Shown here one piece after another: positions 21,770 to 36,700 of a DNA stretch of 64,000 nucleotides. Location: the NCBI RefSeq assembly GCF_004210375.1, contig NC_134831.1:42070035-42134034 (forward strand). Direction: 5' to 3'. The stretch's first letter is position 1. The number at the start of each line of letters is the position of its first letter. The notes under the pieces were generated by a model. The model made no database searches, had not been told where the DNA came from, and saw nothing but the letters and a program-made list of their open reading frames with translations. This DNA is from Tachypleus tridentatus (Eukaryota > Arthropoda > Merostomata > Xiphosura > Limulidae). Made by a program: the position numbers and the translations under genes.

Positions 21770-24700
21770 GTTGTTTATATAGTTTTTACAGCGATTATTC
21801 GTTTTGGAAATATATTCATATTTATTTAGTTGTCACTATTATTAACTTAAATGAGCGTTAGGCTTAGCATAATTATATATATTACTGAATACATCTGTAT
21901 TAACACGCCCACATTTCTTGAACGTTCTTACAGCGACATCTATTGTGTACTGTTGTTAAGTGATCATTACTTGAAGATTAATTGATGTTTTAAATTTTTA
22001 TTATAATTATCATTTCTTTATAGCACACAAGTTATCTTGCCATTATTATTTTTTTTTTAAGTAAATGTGATCTGAAGTATTTAACGACCTTTAAGATTTG
22101 GTAATACTAATAATTTGTAAAGAAGTAAATGCAGTGTAGTACAATGTCGACCTAAACTCAAACACCATAAAATTTTGAGTTGAGCTAAAGGCCTTTGATA
22201 TGTTTCTTTACTTTTAGTATTGATATATTATTGTTATCCTCTTCAACTACAATAATGTATTACAGGTTCTGTAAATATATAAACAGTAAAATTAAAAAAA
22301 AAACGTTTTGTTACGTTTAATAGAAATTTTGCTTGTATTTGTACTGTTGTATTTAAAACTTAAATAGCAAAAATACTGGAAACAAGAAAACAAAGATGTA
22401 TCTGGCTGTTTTTTTGGTGTGAAAACAATGTATCAGAAGGTGTAGTGCACTGTGTTTGGAATGTCTTGGTATATTTCCTTTTATTCGTAACAGTTATTAT
22501 TGTAATGTTATTATTAAGAGTATCTTTAATTTTTAAGTTAGTATGTAAATTTAGCAAATTATTGTTTCTATGACTCAGCTGGAGCAATTCTTCTTTATTT
22601 TATATTGTTTTCATTAACAGTGTTGGGAGGAAATTGTATTAAATTATCTTGTTCATTTATTGTTAGATTAGTTTATTAATTTGGTGTCTACCTAAGCTAA
22701 GTGACTCTCATGAAACATTATTAGTTTTATGGCCATAAATATATTTAATGGAAAGCAGCTATCCAACTGATGAAACAGTGCAATGGTATCTTTATAAAGG
22801 AAAAGAAATGGTGTATATGGGTAGCTGTACTTTGCATTTAATTCAAACATGTTTGTGATGATAAAATAAAAATAACAAGGGGCCATTTTGTTCTTTAAGG
22901 CTCTAAATGCTCACCTTTGAGAAAAAGTAAAACAACACCCTTTATTAATTCTGCTTTTAAACTCTTGTTAAGTGCTGGTCAAGGGCAAATCACTGTAAGG
23001 CAATCACTATATGAAAAGTAATTCTTAACTGTAGTCTAACCTGTCTTCTTTCTTATAAGCTATGGAATATTGCACAAAGAAATCGGAGGCTGTTGTCATT
23101 TTGATCCTCTAGCTTATATTGTAAACCTCAATAAGACACCACCTACACTTTTCTTTCTTAAGATAAAATAAATAAATCTTATCCTCTCCCCATCAGATAA
23201 TCCTTCTATTTGCAGAATCATTCCATTAGTCCTTCACTGGATCTTTTCGAATAAGTCATTATCTTTTCTTAGATAAGGACACCCAAACTTCATAGTATTA
23301 AAAGTGTGGCCTAACTCATGATTTGTATAAAGAGATTACATCTTTTTGACTTGTAATTAATACATGTATAATTATGCCCAAAATTCTTCTAGCTCTGTTA
23401 TGACAATAAAACATTACCCTGCTTGTGTGATTGACTTTTGCAGCTCTCTGCCAACATCTATTTCTTCAGTCATGCTGTTGATTGGATTCTCTCTACCGAC
23501 TTCTCTTTCTTCAGTCATGCTGTTGATTGGATTCTCTCTACCAACATCTCTTTCTTCAGTCATGCTGTTGATTGGATTCTCTCTACCAACTTCTCTTTCT
23601 TCAGTCATGCTGTTGATTGGATTCTCTCTACCAACATCTCTTTCTTCAGTCATGCTGTTGATTGGATTCTCTCTTCCAACTTCTCTTTCTTCAGTATGCT
23701 GTTGATTGGATTCTTTCTACCAACATCTCTTTCTTCAGTCATGCTGTTGGTTGGATTCTCTCTACCAACTTCTCTTTCTTCAGTCATGCTGTTGATTAGA
23801 TTCTCTCTACCAACTTCTCTTTCTTCAGTCATGCTGTTGATTGGATTCTCTCTACCAACTTCTCTTTCTTCAGTCATGCTGTTGATTGGATTCTCTCTAC
23901 CAACTTCTCTTTCTTCAGTCATGCTGTTGATTGGATTTTCTCTACCAACTTTTCTTTCTTCAGTATGCTGTTGATTGGATTCTTTCTACCAACATCTCTT
24001 TCTTCAGTCATGCTGTTGATTGGATTCTCTCTACCAACTTCTCTTTCTTCAGTCATGCTGTTGATTGGATTCCCATCTGTATTAATTAATTTCCTTTCTC
24101 TAATTGTTTTTCTTGGAATTTTTATAAAACCTTGTGTGACAGCAATAAATAGTAGTCAAACACATAATCCATTTTTTATCATAATTTTGATTGGAAAACC
24201 AAAAACATGCACTTATTAGCATAGAAATCAACAAATCACTTGTGAAAAATAGAATCTGGAACTGCACAAATACTGTAAGTGCTCCCCCCCTCTGCAGTTT
24301 GCTATGTCACATGGAAATTAATTAGGCACAGTACAGTATTTACTGATTATGCCCCTTTAAATATCATTAATGTAAGTAAGAAAGATGAAAGGTCCAAGTA
24401 CTGGAATGTAAGGCATATTACTGGAAACAAGTTTAAGTTTGACTGGACTCCATTAAAAACGTTTTTTCTTATTGATACATCTGACTATCTAGTTTACTAG
24501 TCTTTCTCTTGACAATGTTATTTTCTTAGCTAATCTGCTCTGGCCCTTAGTTTTTCTAAATCTAAGTATAACAAGTACACACTTTTTCCATCATCCAAAT
24601 AATGTATAATATCTTGAAAAAGATAACACATCAGTGAAGGAAGACATCTGCTTGGACTAGTTTTATTTTATAATATTATATGATTGTGAAAGACACAATC

Positions 24701-27700
24701 ATTTTTCATATAATATTATATGATTGTGAAAGACACAATCATTTTTCACACTACAACTTTTCCCACTGTAGGAGTACTTTGAGACATGAGTGGTAAAGTT
24801 TATATGATCATGCTCAAAATGAATGATATGTTCCTGTTAAACAAGTAGGCTTGTATATTAATGTATGTGTTTATTCTGTCTCGAGAAACTACAGCTAAGA
24901 GATTTAAAAAAAAATTAACATATATGTATTTGTAAATGCTTATTTAAAGAATAGTTCTCCAGGCAAATTTCAGTTAAACCAGTTTGTTTACAGTTTTAGT
25001 TTTTAGACACTGTTAGTGACATTGTTCACAATATTACTAATCTACAGGCTTTGGTTTGGGATGAACAACTTACTGGACCTTTTGGGTTGATTGCTGAATA
25101 CATGTTGCTAAAGGTAAGCATATCCTTAGACTTGTACTAAGAGTTGAACAGTGACATTTTTTGAAGTATTATAACATCAAAATGTACAACTAATTTGTCT
25201 GTTCTTCAAAATTATATATTGAATCATTATCTCCCTGCATAAATGTTTTTTGGGAGTATAGGATGGCATTGTCTATCTCTTTGTAGATATTTCCCTTCTG
25301 ATTGTATTTAGAGTTTTAAGAAGTAGATTATAATCAAACTTCACTGTACCTTTTTCTTGTGAATTGTGAAGAACCTCATTGATTTTAGGATTAAAAACTC
25401 AAAGCCCAAGGTCACCACTTAGGGTTTTATTTCTGTACAAAATAAAAATATAAACATACTATATTTATCAACACACTGAAACCAAAACAAGCAGAATTTA
25501 ATGGTTGGGGGAATTTGCTATTTTAATAATGAATATTTTTCTAAATGTCTTTCATAGATGTATAGAAGAATGTATTATTGTTTTGATGATAAAGTTTTAA
25601 ATAAATATTTATATTAATGAAGAATTAGTAGCTTAGCTCAGTGTTGTGTTTATAATATGACAAGTTAAAGTGACATAGTGACCAGTGTTAAGAGACTATA
25701 TGATTTCTGGAACTACGAACGATTTTGTACTATTGTCAAATTTTTCTCTATTAATGACAATAAAAAGTTTTATTAAAAATCTCATTATGATAAGTAAATG
25801 CATTAAAAGCAATGCTAAATATTACATTTGTTTGCTTTTTACTTTCACAATAAATCAAAATTGTAACATATTACTGTCATTTTTTTTTCTTCAGGAGCAT
25901 GACGTTATTTCAATGTGTCCCCTTCGACAAGGAAGGTTGCCTTCTTCTGATGTTCAAAATATCATTTTTCTAGTCAGACCAAATTTAAATCTTATGGACC
26001 TGGTGGCAGACTGTACTTTAAAGTATGCAATTTTTTAACACAAGTTCATTACTATATGCCTGTTGTTGCATATTGAGTCTTAACAGATAAGTTATATAAT
26101 ATACCTTACTAGTAATTGTATCCTTAGTGTCTTTATAAGTGTTCACTGATAATTAATTATGTTGTAACTTATAGTTTATTAACCCTTTCCAAATGGAGCA
26201 TTGGTCAAATACCATGTCAATGAGTTTGTTGATTCACATTCAAAATTTTATCAAACTACTATTTTATGAATTTATGTCATTAAGTTTGGTATCAAACTGT
26301 GGATTATAACAGGGTTCCCATGGGTCCTGGAAAACCTTTTCACCACCCATGTGTGGTTTAACTAACTAATTAAAAGTGTGATGATTTCTGACTGGCCAGA
26401 TGCAATAGGGAATTACCACATTTAGGTTTCAGCTTTGCCTGGAGAGATTAGTGCTAAATGTGGTAATTCCCTATTGCATTTGGCCAGTCAGAATTCATCA
26501 TACTTTTAATTAGTTAGTTTCTGAATGAAATTGAGACAATTATCCACAAAGCATGTATAAAAATGACTTGCAGTTCTGGAACTCCTGTTGTTGTATGACA
26601 ATCATTTTGATTCTGTTTTTGTATTATTTTCACATCATGCTAGGGAAGTGTAAAAATGAGAACTGGAAAGAGAATGAACTCTATAGAACGTGTCTTTAGC
26701 CAGTACCTACAAATGTATATATGGCACACTGCAGTGTATGTGAAAAAGACTTTCAGCTGTAGAAACGTGAGTGAACCTGCTGTTAAATCACACATGGGTG
26801 GGGAAAAGCATAAAAACAAGATAAAGCATATGAACAGCAGTCCACACATTAGTTCATTCCTAACTCAGAACAAACCAAGTGCTGGTACAAGTAGGCATGC
26901 ACATACTAGCATAAATGTGAACATTTAATCTACAGATGTATTTAGAGCCAAAATTATTTGGGATGTAAAATGTGTGAAATTTGACTTTAGCTGCAATAGT
27001 TGTAATAACATTTTTGAAACATTTAAAGAAATGTATTCTGATAGTAATACAGTTCAAAAATGTATATGTTGTGAAGACAAGAGTGCTTACCTTGTAGGCT
27101 TTGGTATTGTTTCACATTTTGATGATCATTTGGCTACATGCTCGAAACAAGTGAATAAAATTGAACTCATAATTGAATAAGAAGCAAGTGGACATTCATG
27201 TTGACACTGGGATCCTGTTGAATATTGAGTTTTATCACATTAATTTACTTCTGTTTTCATTGATAATTGGCCTATGTTATTGGAATCCATTTCATACATT
27301 GGAATGAAAAAAAATTATCCAACTTTCCATGGATGAATTACCATTCCTTTCTATGTGATAAAATAAAGGAATCTACGACTGCATCGCATGGACTAATAAA
27401 CATTGGAAGCTGTGGCCTTCATATGGTTCACAATTCCTTTAAAAATGGTTGTGAAAATTCACAGTTTGGTGCAGCTAAACTAGTTAATGCCCTATACTAG
27501 GTATTCAAAGACAGTACAGTATGAAGGGATGACTTCATAAATATTACTGGATTATTGGTTTTCCTATCAGTTTTCCCACTTTTGTGACTGTCATTGGCTC
27601 AAAAATAGACCTGTTGCTGCAAGAGCTATTGAGATATGGCCAAATGTGCAAGGAAAGAAGAATGAACCTTCTAACCATTCCTATTTTACTGTCAAAGAGG

Positions 27701-30700
27701 CAGTGTTGGATAAATTTACCATGGCTCAACTAGCATTATTTGAGACCTTAGCAAGTACTATGACATCATTTCTAGAGATATTTCAGAGTTCAAGTCCCCT
27801 GGCACCATTTTTCTGTGGTCAACTTGAATAGTGTATTAAGAATTGATGAAATGAATTATTAAAGATTACATTTTACATATTGCTAGCTCAAATGTTACAA
27901 TAATCCTGACAATAGATGTGCAGGACACTAGTAATCATATCAATTACAAGAAGATTGATCTTGGGTTTGAAACCCAGTCTATATTACAAAACATGCTAGA
28001 TGTTTCATACATATCAGTCATGTATATTTCCTTATGAAATGTAAGGAATTTTTATACATTTTTGTGAAATATTTAATTAAGAAAACATCAGTTGTCTTTA
28101 CATTTACTTGATATTTAGGCTATCTCGACACTTACAAAATTGTTGATAAGCCAGATGTTTGCAAACATCACTTCAAAATTCTGTTGGAGAAACTAATTGA
28201 ACTACAGCAACTGGATGAAGGGACAAGCAAAAGTGCCAAGGAAGAATACTGTGACTTTATAGACAGTATAAAAACCTTAACTAGTTTACTTTAGATATTA
28301 TGATCCACTGAAGAATGAGTTAGTGGATTTGTTGCTGCATAATTATGTAAGAAGGCTTATGTCAAAGTTCAACAGTTTGGGAAGTTTTTAAACTTCTACT
28401 AATTCTATCTCATGGATAAGCCAGTGTGGAGCAGGGGTTCTCCATAAATAAAGAAATTTTAGTTGAGAACATGCAAGTGGTTTCTCTAGTTGCTTAGAGG
28501 AGAGTGATAGAGCATATTGATTTGATTGGTTGGATGTCCTAGAGAATGCAGCAGTAACCAGACAGAAATACAGACAACATCTAGAAGATAAAAAAAAGAA
28601 AATTTAAGTAATACCTTTGACCCAAAAATGGAAAACCATCAAGGATCAACTAAGTGAAACTACTGCTAAAAAGCAGAGCCTACAAGATGTAACTGTCTTG
28701 ATAGACAATGCTGACCAAAAATCTATAATGGCAGAATCCAGTTAAAAAATGAAATCATTATTGTAGAATCTAATGCACTAAGACAGGCAGTTACTAAAAG
28801 AAAGATGAAATATATAATCTAGATATTGCAATCTAAAAATTAGAGGAAGAACTGTAAAAGTATGTTTGATATGTTAAATCCAGTCTATAACAATGACCTG
28901 AGATAATACTGGATCTAATCATTTGAGGTGAACATTTTGATTGTTATTGTTTTTATGTTTTGAACAGCTACTGTAAGAATGTCAGAAAGACATTGTTTTA
29001 TGACTTGATGTGCTTTGACTTAGTAAGTGTTGATTTATTTTTAGGTTCTAATTTTTTGATATTGGTGTTAATTTGTCTTGGAGAATTTTGACTTGAATAA
29101 ATGTATATGTCACCAAGTTGTTTTGGGTAATTTTACTGTGTATGTTTATTTGAGCTATATAAAAATTCTGGAAAGTCATTAATAAATATAACTATATAGA
29201 TAAATCATGAACAATCTTATGTATCCAGTGTATCTGTGTGCTGTCCCTCATTCTCGCTGCATAATAAGTACCCAAGTACTTGTCACAATATGCTTTTCAA
29301 GTGTAAATGGGCTTACATTGGCCATATTTCTCTGAAAAAAAGAAAAATTTATAATACATGTGTAATTGATTGTAACATAATAACATATGGATGGGTAGGG
29401 ACTTAAGGGCCACCCTGTATATACATATATAATGTATAATAATTGAAATGTGACTAGTCTACTGAAACAACAGCCAAGAGAGGTAAGTTTGTGAAGACTA
29501 AAAGTCAGTTTCATATTACTGTACGCTAATATGAGTGCATGTGTACTGTATCGTTGTAACCTTTGTATTGTTAGCCTGGCATGGCTGTAAGATCAATATA
29601 ATAAAAAATGATAAATATATATATAAATGTATAATGTTATAAGAGTTAAGCTATTTAGTCTAAATATTTGTATTTTTGTGTTATAATTTGTAGTCATTCT
29701 AGAAAGGGCCTGGTATGGCTAGGTGGTTTACTCGACTCATAATCTGAGGGTCACAGGTTTAAATCCCCATCACAACAAACATGCTCATCCTTTCAGCCAT
29801 GTGAGCATTATAATGTGATGGTAAATCCCACTATTCATTGGTAAAAGAGTAGCCAAAGAGTTGGCAGTGGGTAGTGATGACTGGCTGCCTTCTCTCTAGT
29901 CTTAAACAACTAAATTAGGGACAGTTAGCACAGATAACCATCGAGTAGCTTAACGTGAAATTCAAAAAACACAAAAGAAACAAATGTTTAAGAAAGAAAA
30001 AGACGTAATTTATATTTGTTTCTTCATTTCTTATGATGGTTACGTGATCAGTCAAATCAACTCAACCTGTACAGAAATTTGTTAGTGAAAATAGCGTAAA
30101 ATATCAAGTTTCTCTGAAGAAAATCTGATAAAACTATCTAGACATCATAAGGATTTTGCATGAGAAATTTGAAAATTTTCTGTTGCATAAGAGTATTCTT
30201 AACATTAAAAAGAAAATTACTTTTCATGTTTGATAGTCAACAATCAAAAATAAAAAGAAGGTATGAAAAAAATTACTTAACACATCTTAAGACTTAATAA
30301 AAAAAACCTGATATATTGCATATGAAAGCATTGTAATGTTTACAGATAATGTACAAAGTTTCATTAAAATATGATTAATAATTTAAAAGTTATAGCATAA
30401 AAACTGCAACAAGCACAAAATGGTTGAGTTTGTACTAGGGACTGAGCCCTTGCTGACAGAGATAAGGTTGGAAATGACAGGTAGCTTTAAGGGAAACTTA
30501 AACCAAAGTTTATGCATATTACTGTAAATAATGATATGGTTGAAGTAATTTCAGAAAGTTACCAATGCTTTGTTATAATAACCAGAATAATTAGGTTGAA
30601 GTATGTACAGAAAGGTGCTAGTCTTAGCTTTGTTGTAACAACCAGCATAATTAGATTGAAGTATGTACAGAAAGATGCTAGTTTAAGCTTTGTTGTAACA

Positions 30701-33700
30701 ACCAGCATGGTTAGGTTGAAGTATGTATGGAAAGATGCTAATCTAAGTTTTGTTGTAACAACCAGCATGATTAGATTGAAGTATGTAGAGAAAGGTGCTA
30801 GTCTAAACTTTGTTGTAACAACCAGCATGATTAGGTTGAAGTATGTAAAGAAGGATGCTAGTTTAAGCTTTGATGTAACAACCAGCATGATTAGCTTGAA
30901 GTATGTACAGAGAGTTTCTAGTCTAAACTTTGTTGTAACAACCAGCATGATCAGGTTTAAGTATGTACAGAAAGGTACAAGTCTAAGCTGCGTTGTAATA
31001 ACCATAATGAATAGAGTTGAAACTTAGTTTGAGATTAAACTTTAGATTTTAATTTCCAGACACCAGTGGACAAACAACTACAATATAAATCTTACTCCAA
31101 TGTATCTATGGTAACTTATTATACAGAATGCATAATTTACTGATTTGAAAAATATTTCATTAATATACTGTTTGTTTTTAGTATTGTAATCTAGTAATTC
31201 TGTAAACAGTTTTATTCCCTCTGAGGTGAATAACTATAGAAATCAAAGCTGAACGTTTGTGGAATAAAACAGGTTTGTGACAGTAAGAGTATTTAGTTGT
31301 GTAGTCTCAAATGTGTAAATAAAGGAATTTCAAAAAACATATTAACAAAGAGAAACATAAAATATTACTGTCTATCAAAATGAAACCTTAGCAATTGAAC
31401 AATATAAAATTTTGGTTAGTTCTATTCATTTGAGAAATGTATAATATACTGTGATAAGGTTTCTCATAAATAGTACATTGATATAATTAATGCAAATAAT
31501 TTTGTCAACAAACTGTATAGTAAATCAATCATATATAAAATTGTTGATTTATCATCAAATTTCACAATTTTACCTGGTTTTGTGGAATTACAGAATACCT
31601 GACCATGAAAGGTCATGCATTTGCCTTATATCTTTTCAGTTTACAAGTGCATTACTTCTGCTGTAATCTTAAGTTGTTAGGGTACTTGCAATCTGAGGTT
31701 TGTGGGTTTGAATCCCCATCCCACCAAGCATGCTATTCCTTTCAGCTATGGGAGCATTATATTGAGGTGGTCAACCTCACTATTCATTGGTAAAAGAATA
31801 GCTCAACAGTCGACAGTTGGTGGTTATGACTAGCTACTTTCCTTCTAGTCTTTTACTGCTAAATTAATGACAGCTAGCACAGTTAGCCTTCGTGTGGATT
31901 TGTAGAAAATTTAAAAACAAAGCAAACTTTATCTTAAGTGATGAATTTAGAGTCTGTTGTGCAAGTGACAAAAGGCATAGCTAAGTGAAAAAATCATAGC
32001 AAAGTGTCAAAGGGCTTGTCTAAGTGACTAAAGGCATAACATTGTGGTTAAATCATTCATTCAGAACTGATAATTCAATAAGTTAATCATTTGTAAACAA
32101 AAGCATTTGCTACTTTCACTGGCAACACAGTTTGGTAATTGCAGTTAAATAAATATTGTTCAATGTAAGTGTCATTTGAGGCAGTTTACTTAGTGACATA
32201 CAAACAGATGAATAAATGTACAATATTGGGTTTATTTTATGATTTTTTTATTAATGGTTAATATCTTGTTTACTGATAATGAGTAAGAAAAATGTAAGTA
32301 TCAGATGTTGATTCACTTTTCATTTATCTTGAAAGAGAAGTTTTTGCTAGTCCTAGTGTTACGCTGGGGTGTGTCGTTTGTTATTGCTGTCAAAAGAAGG
32401 GTTGTGATACCTTAATGGAGTGGAGAACAGCAAATCCTTAAAACAGATGAATTTTAGAAAATTAGAAAGAAAACTTTAGTAGTGAAATGTTTTACCTTGA
32501 AACTATTTCTGCAGTTTAAGAAAAACAAAGTCAACTATGTTTTTATATTTAAATAGTAAATCTACATGGTTCATTAGTTTTTTTATTTAGAGGCAAACTG
32601 GCAGTGGTGGTGTAATGAAATGATTGATATATATAGAAAGGGAGTTTAATGACATCATGAAGGTCCATTTTTCCAGGAAATGGATGTTTCTCTACACACT
32701 GTTGTAAGCATCTCCTTTCCGGTACAATGTATCCAATATTGAGAGTGTATGTGAAAAGGTGTTAGGGATAGTTTGTTTTAGAAATGGCTAAATGTGTATA
32801 TTTCAAAACTATAGTTTAGTGTTTAAGTAAAATAAAAGTGACATTTGGAGAATTATTAAAAAAGATATTCTAATCAATTTATGAAAACAGGTATGAAATA
32901 TCATCTTAAAGTTAATTTTAGTTAGTAGTAGTTAGTTAAATTCTAAAAGAGTATGCCCATAGTAGAATTGAAATTACATTTTTGATTTAAGATTACAAAA
33001 TCATATCTTTCAAAATACACAGTTTAATAGAAGAAAGCAGTATACCTAGACATTGCATCCTGTAATGCAGTACATGTTGTTTCAGCATTTTATCCACCAG
33101 GATATTTTCATCTAGGTTTTTTGTAAATAATTCTAGAAGGATATTTTCAACTGAATTTCTGTTTTCACTGATTTTATAAAATGTGTAATTTTCAATTATT
33201 CAGTAAACAAGCTGTTTAAGATATCAGAAGTAAATGTGAAACCTGTTATATCATTCAGTTCACCACTTGTCACTGAGTTGTTCCAATTTCATGGGCTTCT
33301 ACTCCTAATTAATTAAGAGGTGCTATGCTGCCAAGGCATGTTATGTTGTGTCAAGACCATAGTTATAAGCAAAATGTTAAAGTATATAATAGCATATGTA
33401 CAAGATAATCCTCTAGAGAATATAGGTTTGGCATTTATTAAACATTTTGATACTAGTACTCTTTTTAAAAAAATATGTAAGATAATAAGGTTTCAGATAT
33501 TTTTTAATACAGAATATGTTTAAAAGCAAAACTTAAATATATGTTCACTGTAGTAAGTAAAGACAATTAAAAACACCATACATATACAGTCCTCCACTCT
33601 GAGAAACCTAGTATAGTTTCATCAATTTGCTCTTCTTTAAAATTACTGATAAGGGTAGAATTCTACAAAACAATTATAACTTGTTTTTAATTAAATCTGT

Positions 33701-36700
33701 GGTTCATGTTTATTTGCAAAATGTTTAATTGTCTAATTCTTATATAGTTCAGGCATTATCAACCTTCAGCAGTTTTGCTGTCGTACACAAACTAAGCTAT
33801 ACAGTTGTTATGTCCATTCAAGAATAACTGGCAAACTACAGAGGGATTTATTTTTTATCAATAAAGTTTACATTCTCTATTAGCCTATTACAATAATCCC
33901 AAGCTTTCAGCTTCTCAGCACTAGATCCTCTTCCTACAAGGATGACCTATGAAAACAGCAGTTTGTTGAGTCTAACTGACACAAAGTTAAGTGAGGTTAG
34001 TCATTGACTGCTCACTAATGACTGTTTTGATGACACTTTTTTGGAATGTTTTTCCAGCACACTGCTATCATCAAACACATGGTATTTCACAAATGTAAAA
34101 GTTCAGTGATCAAAGATGTGAACTATTCTGGTGGAATGGTTCCAAGTAAGGCTTCATTTGGTATAATTTTACTTAATTTTTTTACATGGGGTATTGCACT
34201 AATAAAAAGGATGGAATCATTTTATTTAAACTGATGAAGTGCATAAAAAGAAGTAAATATAGTTAACTGCATTAGTTACAAAGACAAAGAAAGTAAAAAG
34301 GTTATAAAACAGCCAAGTTTCATATATTTGTTGAAGTTTTGAGCTGGTGCACTTTGTCAGATTGTAACGTGTTTGTTCTCTTTCCTTAAAATGTCCTCTT
34401 CGAAGAATAAAAATATATAAAACATAGCTGTTTTATAAAGTCTTCTTTAATTTATTAAATCTACAGAGAATCTAAGGAACACCATTGTACATATTTAATC
34501 ATACATGAAGATAATCCTGAGGACTATGTTTTGTGTATAAAATGAAAAGCCATACACATAGCTCTTACTGAAAGCATACATATTGTTTTCCTGCAAGTAC
34601 TAATATAATTTCTGTTAGGAATAAGTAAAATCCATAAATAAAATTATGCATTTCATTGTGAAGCAGATCCACTCATTTGTTTTTGGTATTTATAAATTTA
34701 ATCAGAAATAAATCAGCATATTACTTGATAATTGGTAGTATGTACTAATTGAATAATCAATAGACTCAGATAAGTGGACTTTGATTATTTTCATGATAAT
34801 TGACTAAATTGTAATTTTATTAATCTACTCCTGGAATAATCAAAAACAATAACGGTTGATTATTTTTTGTGGCAGTGATTAGAATTATGATTTAATCAGT
34901 TATTGGAATTATCAATGTCACTTATTTTGGTGAATCAATTATTTTATTCATAGTTGATTTAACTATTACTTCAATTAATCAACTGTTTGAATAATTAAAA
35001 ACTGATTTTGATTAGTTGATAACTTTACAGTTGGTTTAAGTATAATTTCAATTAATAAATTGTTGGAATTATAAGAAACAGTAGTAATTGAAATACTAAT
35101 TTTGAGTAATTGATTTATTTTAATTAATCTATTGGTTTGTGTTATATTAACCAATGTAATCACTGCTCATAGGTAACTGATTATATCAATTAATCAGTAA
35201 AATCACCCAGCACAAAATTTGGACTTGATGTAAATGGTTTTCAAAACTATGCTTTTATAGTTATCTGTCTGTAAGTTTCAAGTTTAAAACTTTCTGTTGT
35301 TTACATAGAGAGGAAGAGCAAAGGGGTCCAAAGAAAGAATTTCACATGTTTTTTGTTCCAAGAAGAACACTTCTGTGTGAAAAAAAGTTAGAGGTAAAAC
35401 ATACTTATTAGTTTTTAATAATCTCAAAATGTTTTTTTTATGTTAGAATTAATGTACTTTAATTGATTAATGTGCAGGAGAGAAAAAAAATGTTATTTGA
35501 AAAGAATGTTGTTTAGGCTAAATGCAAGTCTTAAGTAGAGGTGCAAAAAAATTTGGTATAATGTATGCTTGCAGTTCAACCAAAACTGCAATTGTTTTTT
35601 TAACAGTTTACAGGTCAATGCTTTTGTTTTAATAATAATGATTAGTTGCTTTACGTTAAAGTATTGACTAAATACTTGGTGACTTGATAAAAATGCATTT
35701 TGTAAATATTCTTATTTAATCTGTTGTGAAGAAGTTGTTAATATTTCATTCTGTTTGGCTATATTACCTTGTTTCAGTTTCTAGGTTTATCTTTATAAAG
35801 GCAGAAAGAAAAGCTGGTGCAAAATTAAATGTTTTTTTCACAGAAAACAAAATTATGAACCATGTAGTTCAGGAATTTGAGTGTTTTTTAATTGCTATTC
35901 TGAAAAATGGGAATATTCTTCACTTTTATCTTTGTTTTGAACATAAATATTACTAATTCTAAACTTTTAAATATTTTAATACCTCAACCTTTCAGCTTAT
36001 GCTTTTAGTGGGATATATGGCCTACTAGATCAAAGAGTTGTCATATTTAGTTATTTGTAAATTTGAAATTAATGATTTTTTTTATCTAATTAATGACAGT
36101 ATCTATTTAAACATTAGTTTATGGTCTAGAAATAATAAAATTATGTTGAAAAGTAGAACCAGTGTTTGAAAAGGATCCGTTGCCCATTGTTATTTCTTTT
36201 CTGTAGTAACACATACAAGAAACAGTTTCTAAAAATCTAACATATCATGAAATGTAGGAACGAGGTGTTTATGGAACTTTCACGAATGTGGATGAGTGTG
36301 CTTTGGAGCTGTTTCCTGTTGATAATGATGTCCTCTCAATGGAGCTAGACTTTTCATTTAAGGTATTATTTCATCTTTAGGTTTTTTTAAACCACAGAAG
36401 TTGCAAAATGTGGTTCAACTCCAGGTTTTGTTGTCATTGAAGTATTTTTCATAAGTTTGAATGAAACTTTAGTTTATTTGCTTCTCTTCTGAATGCCACT
36501 CAATCAGGCAAAAGTAGTAGTAAACTTTTAACATTTTGGATTACTTAAAAGATAATTCTCAGAGGAACTTTGTTTAAAAAGTTTTAAAATATTTTACTTG
36601 GTCCTTAAGTCCACAGATTGAACAGTTTTAGACTTTTCATTTTAAAGGGGATTGAACATGGCTTAATGGTTATTATGCTGCCCCAAGCATCCTGCCATTG

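Larger units (their letters stand above)
21770..25047 (+). other. VPS33A intron 1
   Basis: 3.3 kb, A/T-rich. It contains the 45-bp minisatellite (23443-24073) and a duplicated hairpin (24671-24748). Nothing else was recognised. Confidence 0.85.
26023..35308 (+). other. VPS33A intron 3 (9.3 kb)
   Basis: Contains a MITE (26360-26519), a dead hAT-like transposase (26656-28880), SINE A copies (29707-29985, 31680-31926), the 60-bp minisatellite (30540-31019), and a degenerate AATTGATTA-rich repeat (34700-35215) just before exon 4. Between 32.0 and 34.7 kb only A/T-rich sequence was seen. Confidence 0.85.

Noticed and set aside
23364..23974. Long repetitive open frames on both strands (15-residue period)
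   Set aside because: They follow the 45-bp minisatellite exactly, shift register where copies lose a base, and lie inside VPS33A intron 1.
23443..31019. CRISPR-like regular repeats
   Set aside because: Repeats are head-to-tail without unique spacers, and the genome is eukaryotic.
30512..31027. 171- and 148-codon open frames on opposite strands
   Set aside because: Both are generated by the 60-bp minisatellite; no homology or splice context.
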